The notes beneath the pieces were generated by a model, which searched no databases, was not told where the DNA came from, and saw only the letters and a list, made by a program, of their open reading frames with translations. Made by a program: the position numbers and the translations under genes. From NCBI RefSeq assembly GCF_000344785.1, contig NC_020506.1, forward strand, positions 992,001 through 1,056,000: a stretch of 64,000 bases of DNA, read 5' to 3'. The DNA comes from Corynebacterium callunae DSM 20147 (GTDB lineage Bacteria > Actinomycetota > Actinomycetes > Mycobacteriales > Mycobacteriaceae). Position 1 is the first letter of the stretch. Every line of letters starts with the position of its first letter. Positions 26,338 to 34,700 of the stretch are shown in pieces.

Positions 26338-26631
26338 ATGCCAAGCAAGACCTATTCAGAGGAGTTCAAGCGCGACGCCGTCGCCTTGTATGAGAACTCC
26401 GACGGCGCCTCGATCCAGACCATCGCCACTGATCTTGGGGTCAACCGTGCCACGTTAGCGAACTGGGTGAAAAAATACGGCACCGCGGCTCCCACTGAAA
26501 AACCCTCGCCAGCCTCGGTGAACGAAGCCGAGCGGATCCGAAAGCTGGAACGCGAAGTCCGCAAGCTCCGGGAGGAACGCGATATTCTGCGAAAGGCGGC
26601 CAAGTATTTCGCGGAAGAGACGAACTGGTGA
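26338..26631 (+). CDS. IS3-family OrfA (helix-turn-helix), copy B
   Basis: A 97-residue OrfA, identical in protein sequence to copy A: N-terminal helix-turn-helix, C-terminal coiled coil. It overlaps orfB by four bases. Confidence 0.95.
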   Translation: MPSKTYSEEFKRDAVALYENSDGASIQTIATDLGVNRATLANWVKKYGTAAPTEKPSPASVNEAERIRKLEREVRKLREERDILRKAAKYFAEETNW

Positions 26632-27524
26632 TCCGCTTCCGGTTCGTTGATGACGCCCAGAAGAACCACTCGGTCAAGCGGTTATGTGAAGTGCTGAAAC
26701 TCAACAGATCCTCCTATTACAAATGGAAAAGTACCTGCTCAGCCCGCAGCAAACGCCTCATGTCCGACGCGATCCTCGGGGCCCGAGTCAAGACGGTCTT
26801 CACTGCTGAACATGGTTGCTATGGTGCCAAGCGGATTACCGCTGAACTCAAGGACCAGGCCGATCAGGCCCCCGTGAATCACAAGCGAGTTGCGCGGGTC
26901 ATGCGTGAACTCAAATTGTTTGGTTACACCAAGAAGCGCAAGGTCACCACTACCGTGTCCGATCAGAAGAAACCAGTGTTTCCTGATCTGGTGGGCCGTA
27001 AATTCACTGCTGAGAAGCCAAACCAGCTCTACGTTGGGGATATTACGTACCTGCCGATCGCGGACGGGTCGAATATGTACCTGGCGACGGTCATTGATTG
27101 CTATTCCCGCCGGTTGATCGGCTTTTCCATCGCGGATCACATGCGCACCTCCCTGGTGCAGGACGCGCTAAAAATGGCGAAGGGCCAGCGTGGAAGCCTG
27201 ACTGGGGCGATTTTTCACTCGGATCACGGCAGCGTTTACACGTCCCGCGCATTCCAGAACACCTGTAAGGAATTAGGGATCAGGCAGTCGATGAGATCAA
27301 TCGGTACCAGTGCGGATAACGCCTTGGCTGAGTCTTTCAATGCCGCGATGAAGCGGGAGGTCCTTCAGGATTCCAAGACATTCATGAACCAGTTGATCTG
27401 CCGCCGAGATGTTTTCCGCTGGTGTACCCGTTACAACACGGTGCGCCGGCATTCCTGGTGTAAATATCTCGCCCCTGCGGTGTTTGAGGAGCGCGGTTCT
27501 GTTATCCTGAAATCTGCTTCCTGA
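26628..27524 (+). CDS. IS3-family transposase OrfB (DDE integrase), copy B
   Basis: A 298-residue transposase, identical to copy A, with all three catalytic acidic residues in place (DITYLP, SDHGS, LAESF). Starts at GTG within the end of orfA. Both copies look intact, so the pair could still be active. Confidence 0.95.
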   Translation: MIRFRFVDDAQKNHSVKRLCEVLKLNRSSYYKWKSTCSARSKRLMSDAILGARVKTVFTAEHGCYGAKRITAELKDQADQAPVNHKRVARVMRELKLFGYTKKRKVTTTVSDQKKPVFPDLVGRKFTAEKPNQLYVGDITYLPIADGSNMYLATVIDCYSRRLIGFSIADHMRTSLVQDALKMAKGQRGSLTGAIFHSDHGSVYTSRAFQNTCKELGIRQSMRSIGTSADNALAESFNAAMKREVLQDSKTFMNQLICRRDVFRWCTRYNTVRRHSWCKYLAPAVFEERGSVILKSAS

Positions 27525-27561
27525 TTAAATCCTCCGTGTCTACTATCCGGGGGTCGGGCCC

Positions 27562-28194
27562 CTTTACCAAGCGTCGCCGGTGCGTGACTACCAAGCGCAG
27601 CACGACGAATCCAGTTTTCGCGGACTTGGTAAAGCGGCGGTTTCATGCTGGTGCTGCGAACCAGGTGTACGTCGGCGATATTACCTATTTGCCCTGTAAG
27701 AACGGTACAAATATGTATCTGGCTACGGTCATTGACCTATACTCGCGCAAGCTAGCCGGTTTCGCGATTGCTGATCATATGCGCACCAGCCTCGTGATAG
27801 AAGCTTTAGAACACGCCAATATCGTGCGTGGTGGGCTTGACGGCGCCATCTTTCATTCAGATCATGGCAGTGTATACCTCTTCAGCATTTGGTGCGCGCT
27901 GCAGCGAGTTGGGCGTGACCCAGTCCATGGGTGCGGTAGGTACCAGCGCTGATAACGCTATGGCGGAGTCGTTCAATTCCACGCTGAAAAGAGAAGTCCT
28001 TCGAGATAGGAAAGTCTTTGCCAATCCACTGCACTGCCGTCACGACGTCTTTCGCTGGTGCATCAGATACAACACCCGACGCAGACATTCATGGTGCGGA
28101 CAAATATCACCGGACGCTTTCGAAGCACGATCCGCTACACTATCTAAAGCAGCATAACTGCCCCTAACCTGTCTACTTTTCGGGGGTCAGGCCC
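27562..28194 (+). pseudogene. remnant of a second IS3-family element (OrfB C-terminal part, frameshifted)
   Basis: Encodes the second half of a DDE transposase related to but different from copies A/B: QVYVGDITYLPCKNGTNMYL, FHSDHGSV, then after a one-base loss near 27872 YTSSAFGARCSELG and ADNAMAESFNSTLKRE to the stop at 28157. The N-terminal half is gone, cut at copy B. Its right end TTTTCGGGGGTCAGGCCCC (to about 28194) resembles the ends of copies A/B. It was probably the first element to enter the adhesin gene. Confidence 0.85.
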
Positions 28195-28269
28195 CTCGGC
28201 GGCGGCGCTATCTTGCTGCTGCTCGGTGGACTGGGCTACTACTGGATCAAAAAGCGCGAAAAGAACTAA
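28195..28269 (+). pseudogene. C-terminal membrane anchor of the split surface protein
   Basis: In-frame tail that emerges from the IS remnant: a Gly/Leu-rich hydrophobic helix (GGAILLLLGGLGYYW) followed by basic IKKREKN and a stop. This is the classic end of a Gram-positive surface protein. No LPXTG motif is left; it would lie in the deleted part. Same strand and direction as the N-terminal fragment at 20877, hence the inference that both belonged to one gene. Confidence 0.65.
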
Positions 28270-28292
28270 CTCCTAAAGCATCGGGAGTTGAA

Positions 28293-28326
28293 AAAGGGGG
28301 CTCAGTTCAAACTGAGCCCCCTTTGT
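28293..28326. terminator. bidirectional terminator between the adhesin tail and xseB
   Basis: Perfect 11-bp stem GGGGGCTCAGT / ACTGAGCCCCC with a four-base loop, A run before and T run after. Confidence 0.92.
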
Positions 28327-28336
28327 TTTGCCAGAA

Positions 28337-28600
28337 CTAGTTTTCTTCGCCAGAACCTGCAACGGAGTTCAGAGCTTGTTCAACACGCTTGGAAGCACCA
28401 GCTAGGTGTTCCTCGCAACGTTTGGCTAAGGCCTCGCCACGCTCCCAGTATTTGAGGGATTCATCCAAGCCCATTTGACCAAGTTCCAAGATCTTGACAA
28501 TCTCCACTAACTCATCACGAGCATGTTCATAGGAGAGAGTCTCTACTGGTTCAAAGGCAGTTGCGCCATTACCTGCGCCAATGACATCGGGGTTGTTCAT
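28337..28600 (-). CDS. xseB: exodeoxyribonuclease VII small subunit
   Basis: An 87-residue XseB with the family core [16 protein letters not shown] and [23 protein letters not shown]; the acidic, helical small subunit binds XseA. The gene lies 24 bp downstream of xseA, with AGGAGA before the ATG. Exonuclease VII degrades single-stranded DNA from both ends. Confidence 0.95.
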   Translation of the reverse strand: MNNPDVIGAGNGATAFEPVETLSYEHARDELVEIVKILELGQMGLDESLKYWERGEALAKRCEEHLAGASKRVEQALNSVAGSGEEN

Positions 28601-28624
28601 GGTGTAATTCTCCTAAAATTTCTT

Positions 28625-29866
28625 TTAATTAGCTTCTTGGGTGCCCATGGCTGCGGCGGTGATGGAGCCATCGGCAACGCGAATTCGCAATTGGCTACCA
28701 GGTGGGGATTGTTCAATGCTGGTGACAACTTCAGGGTCGCGGCCATCGCGGGGCACTACCTGGACTACGGCATAACCACGTGCCAAAGTCGCGGAAGGGC
28801 CAAGTGCAGATACCTGAGCTCGCAGCGCAGATACCCAGGCTTGTTCGGTTCGCAGCAGGTGCGAGATATCGCGACGGAGTAAATTACGCGCCTGCATAAC
28901 CTCTTCTTGACGTCGCACAATTGGTGTCATGGGATCTGCCAAGACTGGGCGCGAGCGCAGTGCAGAGAGAGCTTGGTGCTCGCGGAGTACCCAACCACGC
29001 AGTGCAGCAGCAGAACGCTCACGCAGTTGTTTAATTAATAAACGCTGCTCGGCAACATCAGGCACCACTCTTTTAGCGGCGTCGGTGGGGGTAGCTGCAC
29101 GCAAGTCCGCCACATTGTCGAGCACTGGCGTATCAGGCTCGTGACCAATGGCAGAAACCACCGGAGTAACTGCAGCAGCAACAGCACGTTGGAGTGCTTC
29201 TTCAGAGAAGGGGAGAAGATCCTCCACCGAACCGCCACCACGGGCAATGATGATTACATCAACTTCAGGGTCTTTATCTAGCGTTTCCAGAGCCGCGATA
29301 ATTTCCGGAACAGCAGATGCCCCTTGGACGGCGGTGTTGATTACGCGGAATTGCACCTCGGGCCAGCGGTCCTTGGACACACTGAGTACGTCCCGTTCTG
29401 CAGCAGATCCACGGCCGGTAATTAGGCCAACACGATGGGGCAAAAAGGGCAGTGCTTTCTTGCGCGAGGCGTCGAAAAGCCCCTCGGCTGCAAGCCGTTT
29501 ACGCAGCTCCTCGATGCGGGCCAGCAGCTCGCCGATGCCCACCGGCCTAATATCGGTAACCCAAAGGGAAAAAGTACCGCGGCCGGCGTAAAACGCCGGC
29601 TTGCCGTAAACGATGACACGATCGCCATCTTTAAGGGGTGTGGGCCTATTGCGGATGATTTCGGTGGGGCAGGTCAGCTGCACCGAAACCTCTTGTTCCA
29701 CATCTCTGAGCGTGAGGTAAGACAGCTTCCAATTGGGCTTGACGTTGATTTGGGCAAGTTGGCCCTCAACCCATAAATGGCCGAGCCTTTCGATCCAGGT
29801 TTTTACCTGATTATTTACCTCGCGTACGGGCCAGGGTGTTTCTGGCGTTGATTTAGCAGACGGCAC
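28625..29866 (-). CDS. xseA: exodeoxyribonuclease VII large subunit
   Basis: A 413-residue large subunit from a GTG preceded by AAGGAGG. Residues 1-110 form an OB-fold DNA-binding domain; the catalytic part has the family blocks [37 protein letters not shown] and [20 protein letters not shown]. Works with xseB in the same operon. Divergent from ispH, an arrangement shared with mycobacteria. Confidence 0.97.
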   Translation of the reverse strand: MPSAKSTPETPWPVREVNNQVKTWIERLGHLWVEGQLAQINVKPNWKLSYLTLRDVEQEVSVQLTCPTEIIRNRPTPLKDGDRVIVYGKPAFYAGRGTFSLWVTDIRPVGIGELLARIEELRKRLAAEGLFDASRKKALPFLPHRVGLITGRGSAAERDVLSVSKDRWPEVQFRVINTAVQGASAVPEIIAALETLDKDPEVDVIIIARGGGSVEDLLPFSEEALQRAVAAAVTPVVSAIGHEPDTPVLDNVADLRAATPTDAAKRVVPDVAEQRLLIKQLRERSAAALRGWVLREHQALSALRSRPVLADPMTPIVRRQEEVMQARNLLRRDISHLLRTEQAWVSALRAQVSALGPSATLARGYAVVQVVPRDGRDPEVVTSIEQSPPGSQLRIRVADGSITAAAMGTQEAN

Positions 29867-29980
29867 AGCCTTGTGACCCTCCTTAATTTCATCGCTTTAA
29901 AGTGAATTACCCCGCCTTTAGTGGGGTGCTTGACTCCCCAGTCTAGGTGTTTGGCTCCAACCTTGGATACGCTGGGAGGT

Positions 29981-30958
29981 ATGAGCTCACCTGTAATTAG
30001 CCCAGAAATTAAGACTGGAAAGAAGATCCTGCTCGCAGCCCCGCGCGGATACTGCGCTGGCGTGGATCGTGCCGTGGAAACTGTCGAGCGCGCGCTCGAA
30101 GAATATGGCGCACCTGTTTATGTCCGTAAAGAAATTGTTCACAACCGTTATGTTGTAGACACCCTGGCAGAAAAGGGTGCGATCTTTGTTGATCAAGCAT
30201 CCGATGCTCCAGAAGGTGCAAATATGGTGTTCTCAGCACACGGCGTTAGCCCTGCCGTGCATGCCGAGGCCGCTGCTAAAAATATCAAGGCTATCGACGC
30301 CGCCTGCCCATTGGTGACCAAGGTCCACAATGAGGTTAAGCGTTTTGATAAGCAAGGCTTCCACATTCTTTTTATTGGCCACGAAGGCCACGAAGAAGTT
30401 GAAGGCACCATGGGTCACTCCGTCGAAAAGACCCACCTGGTTGACGGGGTGGCCGGCATTGACAACCTTCCTGAGTTCCTGGCTGATGAGCCAAATCTGA
30501 TTTGGCTTTCCCAGACCACTCTTTCCGTGGATGAAACCATGGTGATCGTTAAGGAGCTGAAGGCTAAGTACCCCCAGCTGCAGGATCCTCCATCTGATGA
30601 CATTTGTTATGCCACCCAGAACCGTCAGGTTGCCGTGAAGGCAATTGCCGAGCGCTGTGAGCTGATGATTGTCGTTGGTTCCAAGAACTCCTCCAACTCG
30701 GTACGCCTTGTTGAAGTTGCCAAGCAAAATGGCGCCGATAACGCTTACCTGGTGGATTATGCCCGCGAGATTGACCCAGCGTGGTTTGAAGGCGTAGAAA
30801 CCATCGGAATTTCCTCCGGTGCCTCCGTGCCTGAGATTCTGGTGCAGGGTGTTGTTGAACGCCTCGCAGAGTTCGGTTATGACGACGTTGAGGAAGTCAC
30901 CTCGGCTGCCGAGAAGATTGTCTTCGCCTTGCCGCGCGTTTTGCGCCACAAGGACTAA
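29981..30958 (+). CDS. ispH: 4-hydroxy-3-methylbut-2-enyl diphosphate reductase
   Basis: IspH/LytB of 325 residues from the ATG at 29981, which follows GGGAGGT. The three cysteines that hold the iron-sulfur cluster are at residues 25 (PRGYCAGV), 109 ([11 protein letters not shown]) and 209 (ICYATQNRQ). It performs the last step of the MEP pathway to isopentenyl and dimethylallyl diphosphate, feeding the Z-prenyl synthase at the start of the window. An in-frame extension to 29921 is not supported. Confidence 0.97.
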   Translation: MSSPVISPEIKTGKKILLAAPRGYCAGVDRAVETVERALEEYGAPVYVRKEIVHNRYVVDTLAEKGAIFVDQASDAPEGANMVFSAHGVSPAVHAEAAAKNIKAIDAACPLVTKVHNEVKRFDKQGFHILFIGHEGHEEVEGTMGHSVEKTHLVDGVAGIDNLPEFLADEPNLIWLSQTTLSVDETMVIVKELKAKYPQLQDPPSDDICYATQNRQVAVKAIAERCELMIVVGSKNSSNSVRLVEVAKQNGADNAYLVDYAREIDPAWFEGVETIGISSGASVPEILVQGVVERLAEFGYDDVEEVTSAAEKIVFALPRVLRHKD

Positions 30959-30960
30959 AT

Positions 30961-30990
30961 AAAAAATCCCGCCTGAGAGCGGGATTTTTT
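30961..30990. terminator. bidirectional terminator between ispH and the DUF6542 gene
   Basis: AAAAAATCCCGC-N6-GCGGGATTTTTT, a perfect symmetric hairpin placed between two convergent stop codons. Confidence 0.92.
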
Positions 30991-31842
30991 CTAGCTATAA
31001 AGGTCGTCGTCGAGTGATCCACGGCGTTTAGGCGCTTGTCGACGTTCCCCTGTATCCAGGCGTTGCGGTTGTTCGCGGGGGATTGGGCGGGGTGCCGGGC
31101 GTACCCGTGGTGCTGGCTCCGGACTAACTTGAGGCTTCGGTGCAACCACAGGACCAGGAGTTGGAGTAAAAGGAACTCCGCGGGCTGCTTGACGTTGAGC
31201 CACCTCTTGACGGCGCTGCTGGCTTTTGCGGATAAGCTCATCAACTGTGACTTGGGAGCCATCACTGCCAGGAGCCTGCGCGCGTCGGCTGCGTACCTTG
31301 GTGGTTTGAGCGCGAGCACGACGGGCAGCATTGGCATTGGCCTGATCGGCTTCTCTTTGGGCGCGCCGGGTTTTTTCTTCAGTGCTGAGCAATGTCTGCT
31401 GGTTTTTGCGCAGTAAACGAATGCGTAGCACGGCAATAATGCTGGCTATTACCGTCACCAAAATTAAGGTGGGGAAAAATTGGGCCAGCGGATAAATTGC
31501 CGTCAAGATTTCGGTGGTAGAGACACCCGGGGCGCTGCCGCTGGGGCCTTGTTGAGAAACGAACCACGCCGTAAGTGGGGTAAAAATTCCGAAGAGAATC
31601 GGAATGGACGCCACGGTTAGAAAAAGGCCACGAGCCTCGATCAACAGCGTGATACCCAACGTGGCGATGATGAAAATCACCTGGTAGGGCATCCCAATCG
31701 TGCCAAGCAGGAGGCTTAGGAGCAATCCGGTAACAAGGGACGCAAAAACCACTGCAGGTCCAGACCAGGTTGGCAATCCCACAAAGGGGGCATGCGTGGT
31801 TGATCTGGAGCTTTTTCTCGGCGAAACGGATCCATGTGACAC
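30991..31842 (-). CDS. DUF6542 family membrane protein
   Basis: A 283-residue protein. The first 140 residues hold about four hydrophobic helices (AVVFASLVTGLLLSLLLGTI onwards), matching DUF6542, found beside ispH/ychF in Mycobacteriales. The C-terminal half is soluble and highly basic: an Arg/Ala-rich helix then Pro/Arg/Gln-rich disorder ending GSLDDDLYS. Function unknown; the basic tail may bind nucleic acid or membrane lipids (inference). Confidence 0.75.
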   Translation of the reverse strand: MSHGSVSPRKSSRSTTHAPFVGLPTWSGPAVVFASLVTGLLLSLLLGTIGMPYQVIFIIATLGITLLIEARGLFLTVASIPILFGIFTPLTAWFVSQQGPSGSAPGVSTTEILTAIYPLAQFFPTLILVTVIASIIAVLRIRLLRKNQQTLLSTEEKTRRAQREADQANANAARRARAQTTKVRSRRAQAPGSDGSQVTVDELIRKSQQRRQEVAQRQAARGVPFTPTPGPVVAPKPQVSPEPAPRVRPAPRPIPREQPQRLDTGERRQAPKRRGSLDDDLYS

Positions 31843-31867
31843 GTTTGATCACTTTACCGGTCAATGG

Positions 31868-31899
31868 CTCAAAACCAGAGTTGCAGCTCTGGTTTTGAG
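31868..31899 (-). terminator. terminator after rmuC
   Basis: Perfect 13-bp stem CTCAAAACCAGAG / CTCTGGTTTTGAG with a six-base loop, directly after the rmuC stop on the minus strand. Confidence 0.85.
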
Positions 31900-31900
31900 A

Positions 31901-32932
31901 TTAATCTGATAATTTATCGACACCTTCCGTACTCACAAAGTGTTCGCTATGTCCTTTGATGGCATGGGTTTGGGTGATGCGAGTGGGCAGGGGATCATCG
32001 GCGGAAAGTTGTCGGGCGATGGATAATACCTGGTTATCAATTCCATAGAGGGTGTCATTGAAGGCTTGGACGGCCTTTTCCAAGCTGCTTCCCACTCGAT
32101 TAAATTGATCTGCCATTGCATTAAGCCGCTTTTGAAGTTGTTTGCCTAGTTTTTGGATTTCTGCAATTTTTTCTGTGGTTTCCTGTTCTTGAAAACCTAA
32201 GGCGATAGTGCGTAAGACCAGCTGCAGGGTCGTGGGGGTAGCCAACACCACACGCTGGGAAAAAGAAAACTCCAATAATTCAGCGTCCTTGGATAGTGCT
32301 GCGCTGAGAAAGGCATCGCCTGGAATAAAAGCAATGACGTACTCTTCCGCTGGTTTGTGAGTTGCAATCTCACTTACATAATTGCGCATTTGAGCAGCAT
32401 GGCGTTTCAGTGCACTTGCTGGATGAGCGCTTTCAGTCGCTTCTAAATAAGCCTCATAGGGAGCTTTATTATCCAGTCTTAAAGATTGCCCACCGCTAAG
32501 AAGGAAGCGGAATTCGGGGGAGGTATCAAAATCAATATGTTCCTCCATACCTGCTAGCTCGATAATTCTGCGTAGTTGTATATCGCCCCAGCGACCATGA
32601 GGTTGAGAACCATTAAGGGCCGCGAGTAAGTCATTAGTCTTCGTCGAGTTGGCCACAATTGCTGTTAATTTTTGATTTAGGGCATGAGTGCTGTGGTCGG
32701 TTTCTACCTCCAGCTGGCTTATATGTGCCCCGAGCTCGCTTAAACCCTCTTGGAGGGGTGAGAGCTGTAAAGAGAGGGCGTCGACAAGCGAATCTGGGGA
32801 GCGTTCCTCAATCGACTTGGTGAGTTTGCGCAGTTGACGTGATTGCATGTCGGCGTCTCGATTTCCGCGCGCCAACCAGCCGATCACTACGCCAAAGGCA
32901 GTGAAAAGCAGGGTGAGCAACGTGGAAATCAT
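31901..32932 (-). CDS. rmuC: DNA recombination protein RmuC family
   Basis: About 343 residues from the ATG at 32932 (GTG 32962 also possible). One N-terminal hydrophobic helix (LLTLLFTAFGVVIGWL), a predicted coiled-coil stretch to about residue 115, then the RmuC domain with GRWGDIQLRRIIELAGM and the YVIAFIPGDAFLSAAL core of its nuclease-like fold. RmuC proteins limit inversions at short repeats in E. coli. It directly follows the AI-2E transporter gene in the opposite sense of transcription order, sharing one operon. Confidence 0.9.
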   Translation of the reverse strand: MISTLLTLLFTAFGVVIGWLARGNRDADMQSRQLRKLTKSIEERSPDSLVDALSLQLSPLQEGLSELGAHISQLEVETDHSTHALNQKLTAIVANSTKTNDLLAALNGSQPHGRWGDIQLRRIIELAGMEEHIDFDTSPEFRFLLSGGQSLRLDNKAPYEAYLEATESAHPASALKRHAAQMRNYVSEIATHKPAEEYVIAFIPGDAFLSAALSKDAELLEFSFSQRVVLATPTTLQLVLRTIALGFQEQETTEKIAEIQKLGKQLQKRLNAMADQFNRVGSSLEKAVQAFNDTLYGIDNQVLSIARQLSADDPLPTRITQTHAIKGHSEHFVSTEGVDKLSD

Positions 32933-32964
32933 GTTGCTCACCCTGCCATAAGGGGTGGACACGG

Positions 32965-34434
32965 TTATTTACGTTTACGAAGTTTATCGAACGCTTGTGT
33001 GGTTATGTTGCGGGCGGTGGAAAGGCGTTTCTTCAAAGCACTTCGTCGCAGCTCATCAAAGTCCACCTCAGTGCGATCGCGGTCAATAAAATCAGGCACG
33101 CTTAAATCATTGGCCTCTGCGTGAGAAATGAGGTGCTGGTAATGGCGTTCGCGGAAAATTCCGCCCTCTGCCTCCATATGACGACCAGCTAACGGTCCAT
33201 AAGCACTTTGATAGTGGAGATCGTCTGCGGATTTTTCGCCTGCCCGCAAAGACGTCATATCTTGGAAATAACGGAAAGCAACCGCAATCATCGCAGCTAC
33301 AGGAACTGCCAGGAACGCACCGATAATTCCGAAGAGAGTGCCACCAACAGTCACGGAAAGCAAGACAATTACTGGGTGCAGATTCATGGCTTTGGACTGC
33401 AGCAGCGGGGACAAAATATTGCCTTCAATTTGCTGCACTGCAACAACCAAAATCAGCACAAAAATTGCCTTGGTAAAGCCCAATGACACGAGCGCCACCA
33501 ACACTGCTAGCGCGCCGGCAGTAAATGCACCGATGATAGGAATGAAGCCAGCTACGAAGGTAATTACCGATAGTGCAAGCGCCATTGGTACCCCAATGAT
33601 GAGCAGGCCAAAGCCGATAAAGACTGCATCAACTGCAGATACCAAGGCCTGTGCGCGCACAAAGCCAGATAAGGTTTTCCAAGCGCGAGTCAGCAATTCA
33701 GTGAGATGCCAGCCGGAGGTCTCTCCAACAATATTGCGAGCCCAAGGTAAGAATCGATGTCCATCTTTGAGGAAGAAGAAGGTCAGGACCATCACTACAC
33801 CCAAGGTGACAACGACGCTCGTGGCCATGCCGAGGCCAGAGAAGATTTCACCGGCAATCGCACCTGCTTGATTTTGCATCCAGGTGGCTACCTCGTTGAA
33901 GAAGCTACTCAAATCTTCGGAATTGAGATTTAGCGGTGGGCCCTGCAACCACAACTGAACGCTGAGGATGCCTTCAAACGCTTGGAAATACAACGCCTGA
34001 GACTGTCTGCCGATACTTGGTGCGATGACCCAAAAGACTGCGCCAATGGCTGCGAAAAAGATTCCAATGGTTAGAAAAGCTGCAATTGCCCCTGGCACTC
34101 CATGCTGGCGCAGCCATCTATTGGGTGAGGACAATACTGTGCACAAAATTAGGGCGAGCGTAACCGGCAAAACTCCTTGCCAAAATTGACCAAGGGTCCA
34201 CCAACCTACATATGCTGCAGCGGCAATAAAGAGAATCCGCAAACACCACATGGACAGACTTCTGATGTAATCGCTAATCACAATCGAGCGGTCAATGCGG
34301 TCGATTGTGGAATAGTCGCCCTCAGCTTCAGTTGGGTGGGCGGTCTTATCTGCCATACCTGCAGACGTGCCAGTTATGGGGTTGTCTTTATTCTCACCGA
34401 CAACACTTTCAAGTTCCTCTGGGAAATCATCCAT
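32965..34434 (-). CDS. AI-2E family transporter (PerM-like)
   Basis: About 489 residues from the ATG at 34434 (further upstream starts are open). Acidic soluble N-terminus of some 55 residues, then around eight hydrophobic helices with the family-typical LLIIGVPMALALSVITFVAGFIPIIGAF and GNILSPLLQSKAMNLHPVIVLLSV, and a basic cytosolic tail of about 100 residues. The family exports autoinducer-2 or small ions; substrate unknown here. The next gene, rmuC, begins within 32 bases. Confidence 0.85.
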   Translation of the reverse strand: MDDFPEELESVVGENKDNPITGTSAGMADKTAHPTEAEGDYSTIDRIDRSIVISDYIRSLSMWCLRILFIAAAAYVGWWTLGQFWQGVLPVTLALILCTVLSSPNRWLRQHGVPGAIAAFLTIGIFFAAIGAVFWVIAPSIGRQSQALYFQAFEGILSVQLWLQGPPLNLNSEDLSSFFNEVATWMQNQAGAIAGEIFSGLGMATSVVVTLGVVMVLTFFFLKDGHRFLPWARNIVGETSGWHLTELLTRAWKTLSGFVRAQALVSAVDAVFIGFGLLIIGVPMALALSVITFVAGFIPIIGAFTAGALAVLVALVSLGFTKAIFVLILVVAVQQIEGNILSPLLQSKAMNLHPVIVLLSVTVGGTLFGIIGAFLAVPVAAMIAVAFRYFQDMTSLRAGEKSADDLHYQSAYGPLAGRHMEAEGGIFRERHYQHLISHAEANDLSVPDFIDRDRTEVDFDELRRSALKKRLSTARNITTQAFDKLRKRK

Positions 34435-34480
34435 CCTTGCCACAATTATCCATTCTGCCTGCAAACCATCGACAAAGGGA

Positions 34481-34516
34481 GAGACACTCCCAGAAGTGAA
34501 AATCTGGAAGTGTCTC
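34481..34516 (-). terminator. terminator after metS
   Basis: 14-bp stem with one mismatch (GAGACACTCCCAGA / TCTGGAAGTGTCTC), eight-base loop, immediately beyond the metS stop. Confidence 0.75.
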
Positions 34517-34524
34517 AAGTTTAA

Positions 34525-34698
34525 CTAGTGGCGGTGAAATTCCTGATCAATGAGGACTTCATCGGTGGCATAAGGCGAGGTGCCGAAGTCTCCGACGCTT
34601 TCATCAGGGAAACGCCGCAGGGCGATGGTGCTGATGACCAATCCGCCCCAGATGATGAGGATAAACAGCACCATCATGGTAATTGCGAGGGTACTCAT
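34525..34698 (-). CDS. metS: MetS, small subunit of methionine/alanine importer
   Basis: A 57-residue protein read directly from the sequence: MSTLAITMMVLFILIIWGG, one membrane helix, then LRRFPDESVGDFG and a short acidic tail. It begins two bases after the metP stop, with AAGGAAGG inside the end of metP as ribosome-binding site. In C. glutamicum the NSS transporter MetP needs the small membrane protein MetS, encoded directly downstream, for methionine and alanine uptake; order and size match. Confidence 0.85.
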   Translation of the reverse strand: MSTLAITMMVLFILIIWGGLVISTIALRRFPDESVGDFGTSPYATDEVLIDQEFHRH

Positions 34699-34700
34699 GA

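Larger units (their letters stand above)
26269..27561 (+). mobile_element. IS3-family insertion sequence, copy B
   Basis: 1293 bp, same ends and genes as copy A but in the opposite orientation, so the two enclose 23170-26268 like the arms of a composite transposon. Its outer end (GGGCCC followed by CTTTACCAAG) lies inside the coding region of a different, related IS3 element, so copy B was inserted in, or recombined with, that element. No flanking duplication is evident (CTG inside, CTT outside). Confidence 0.92.
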
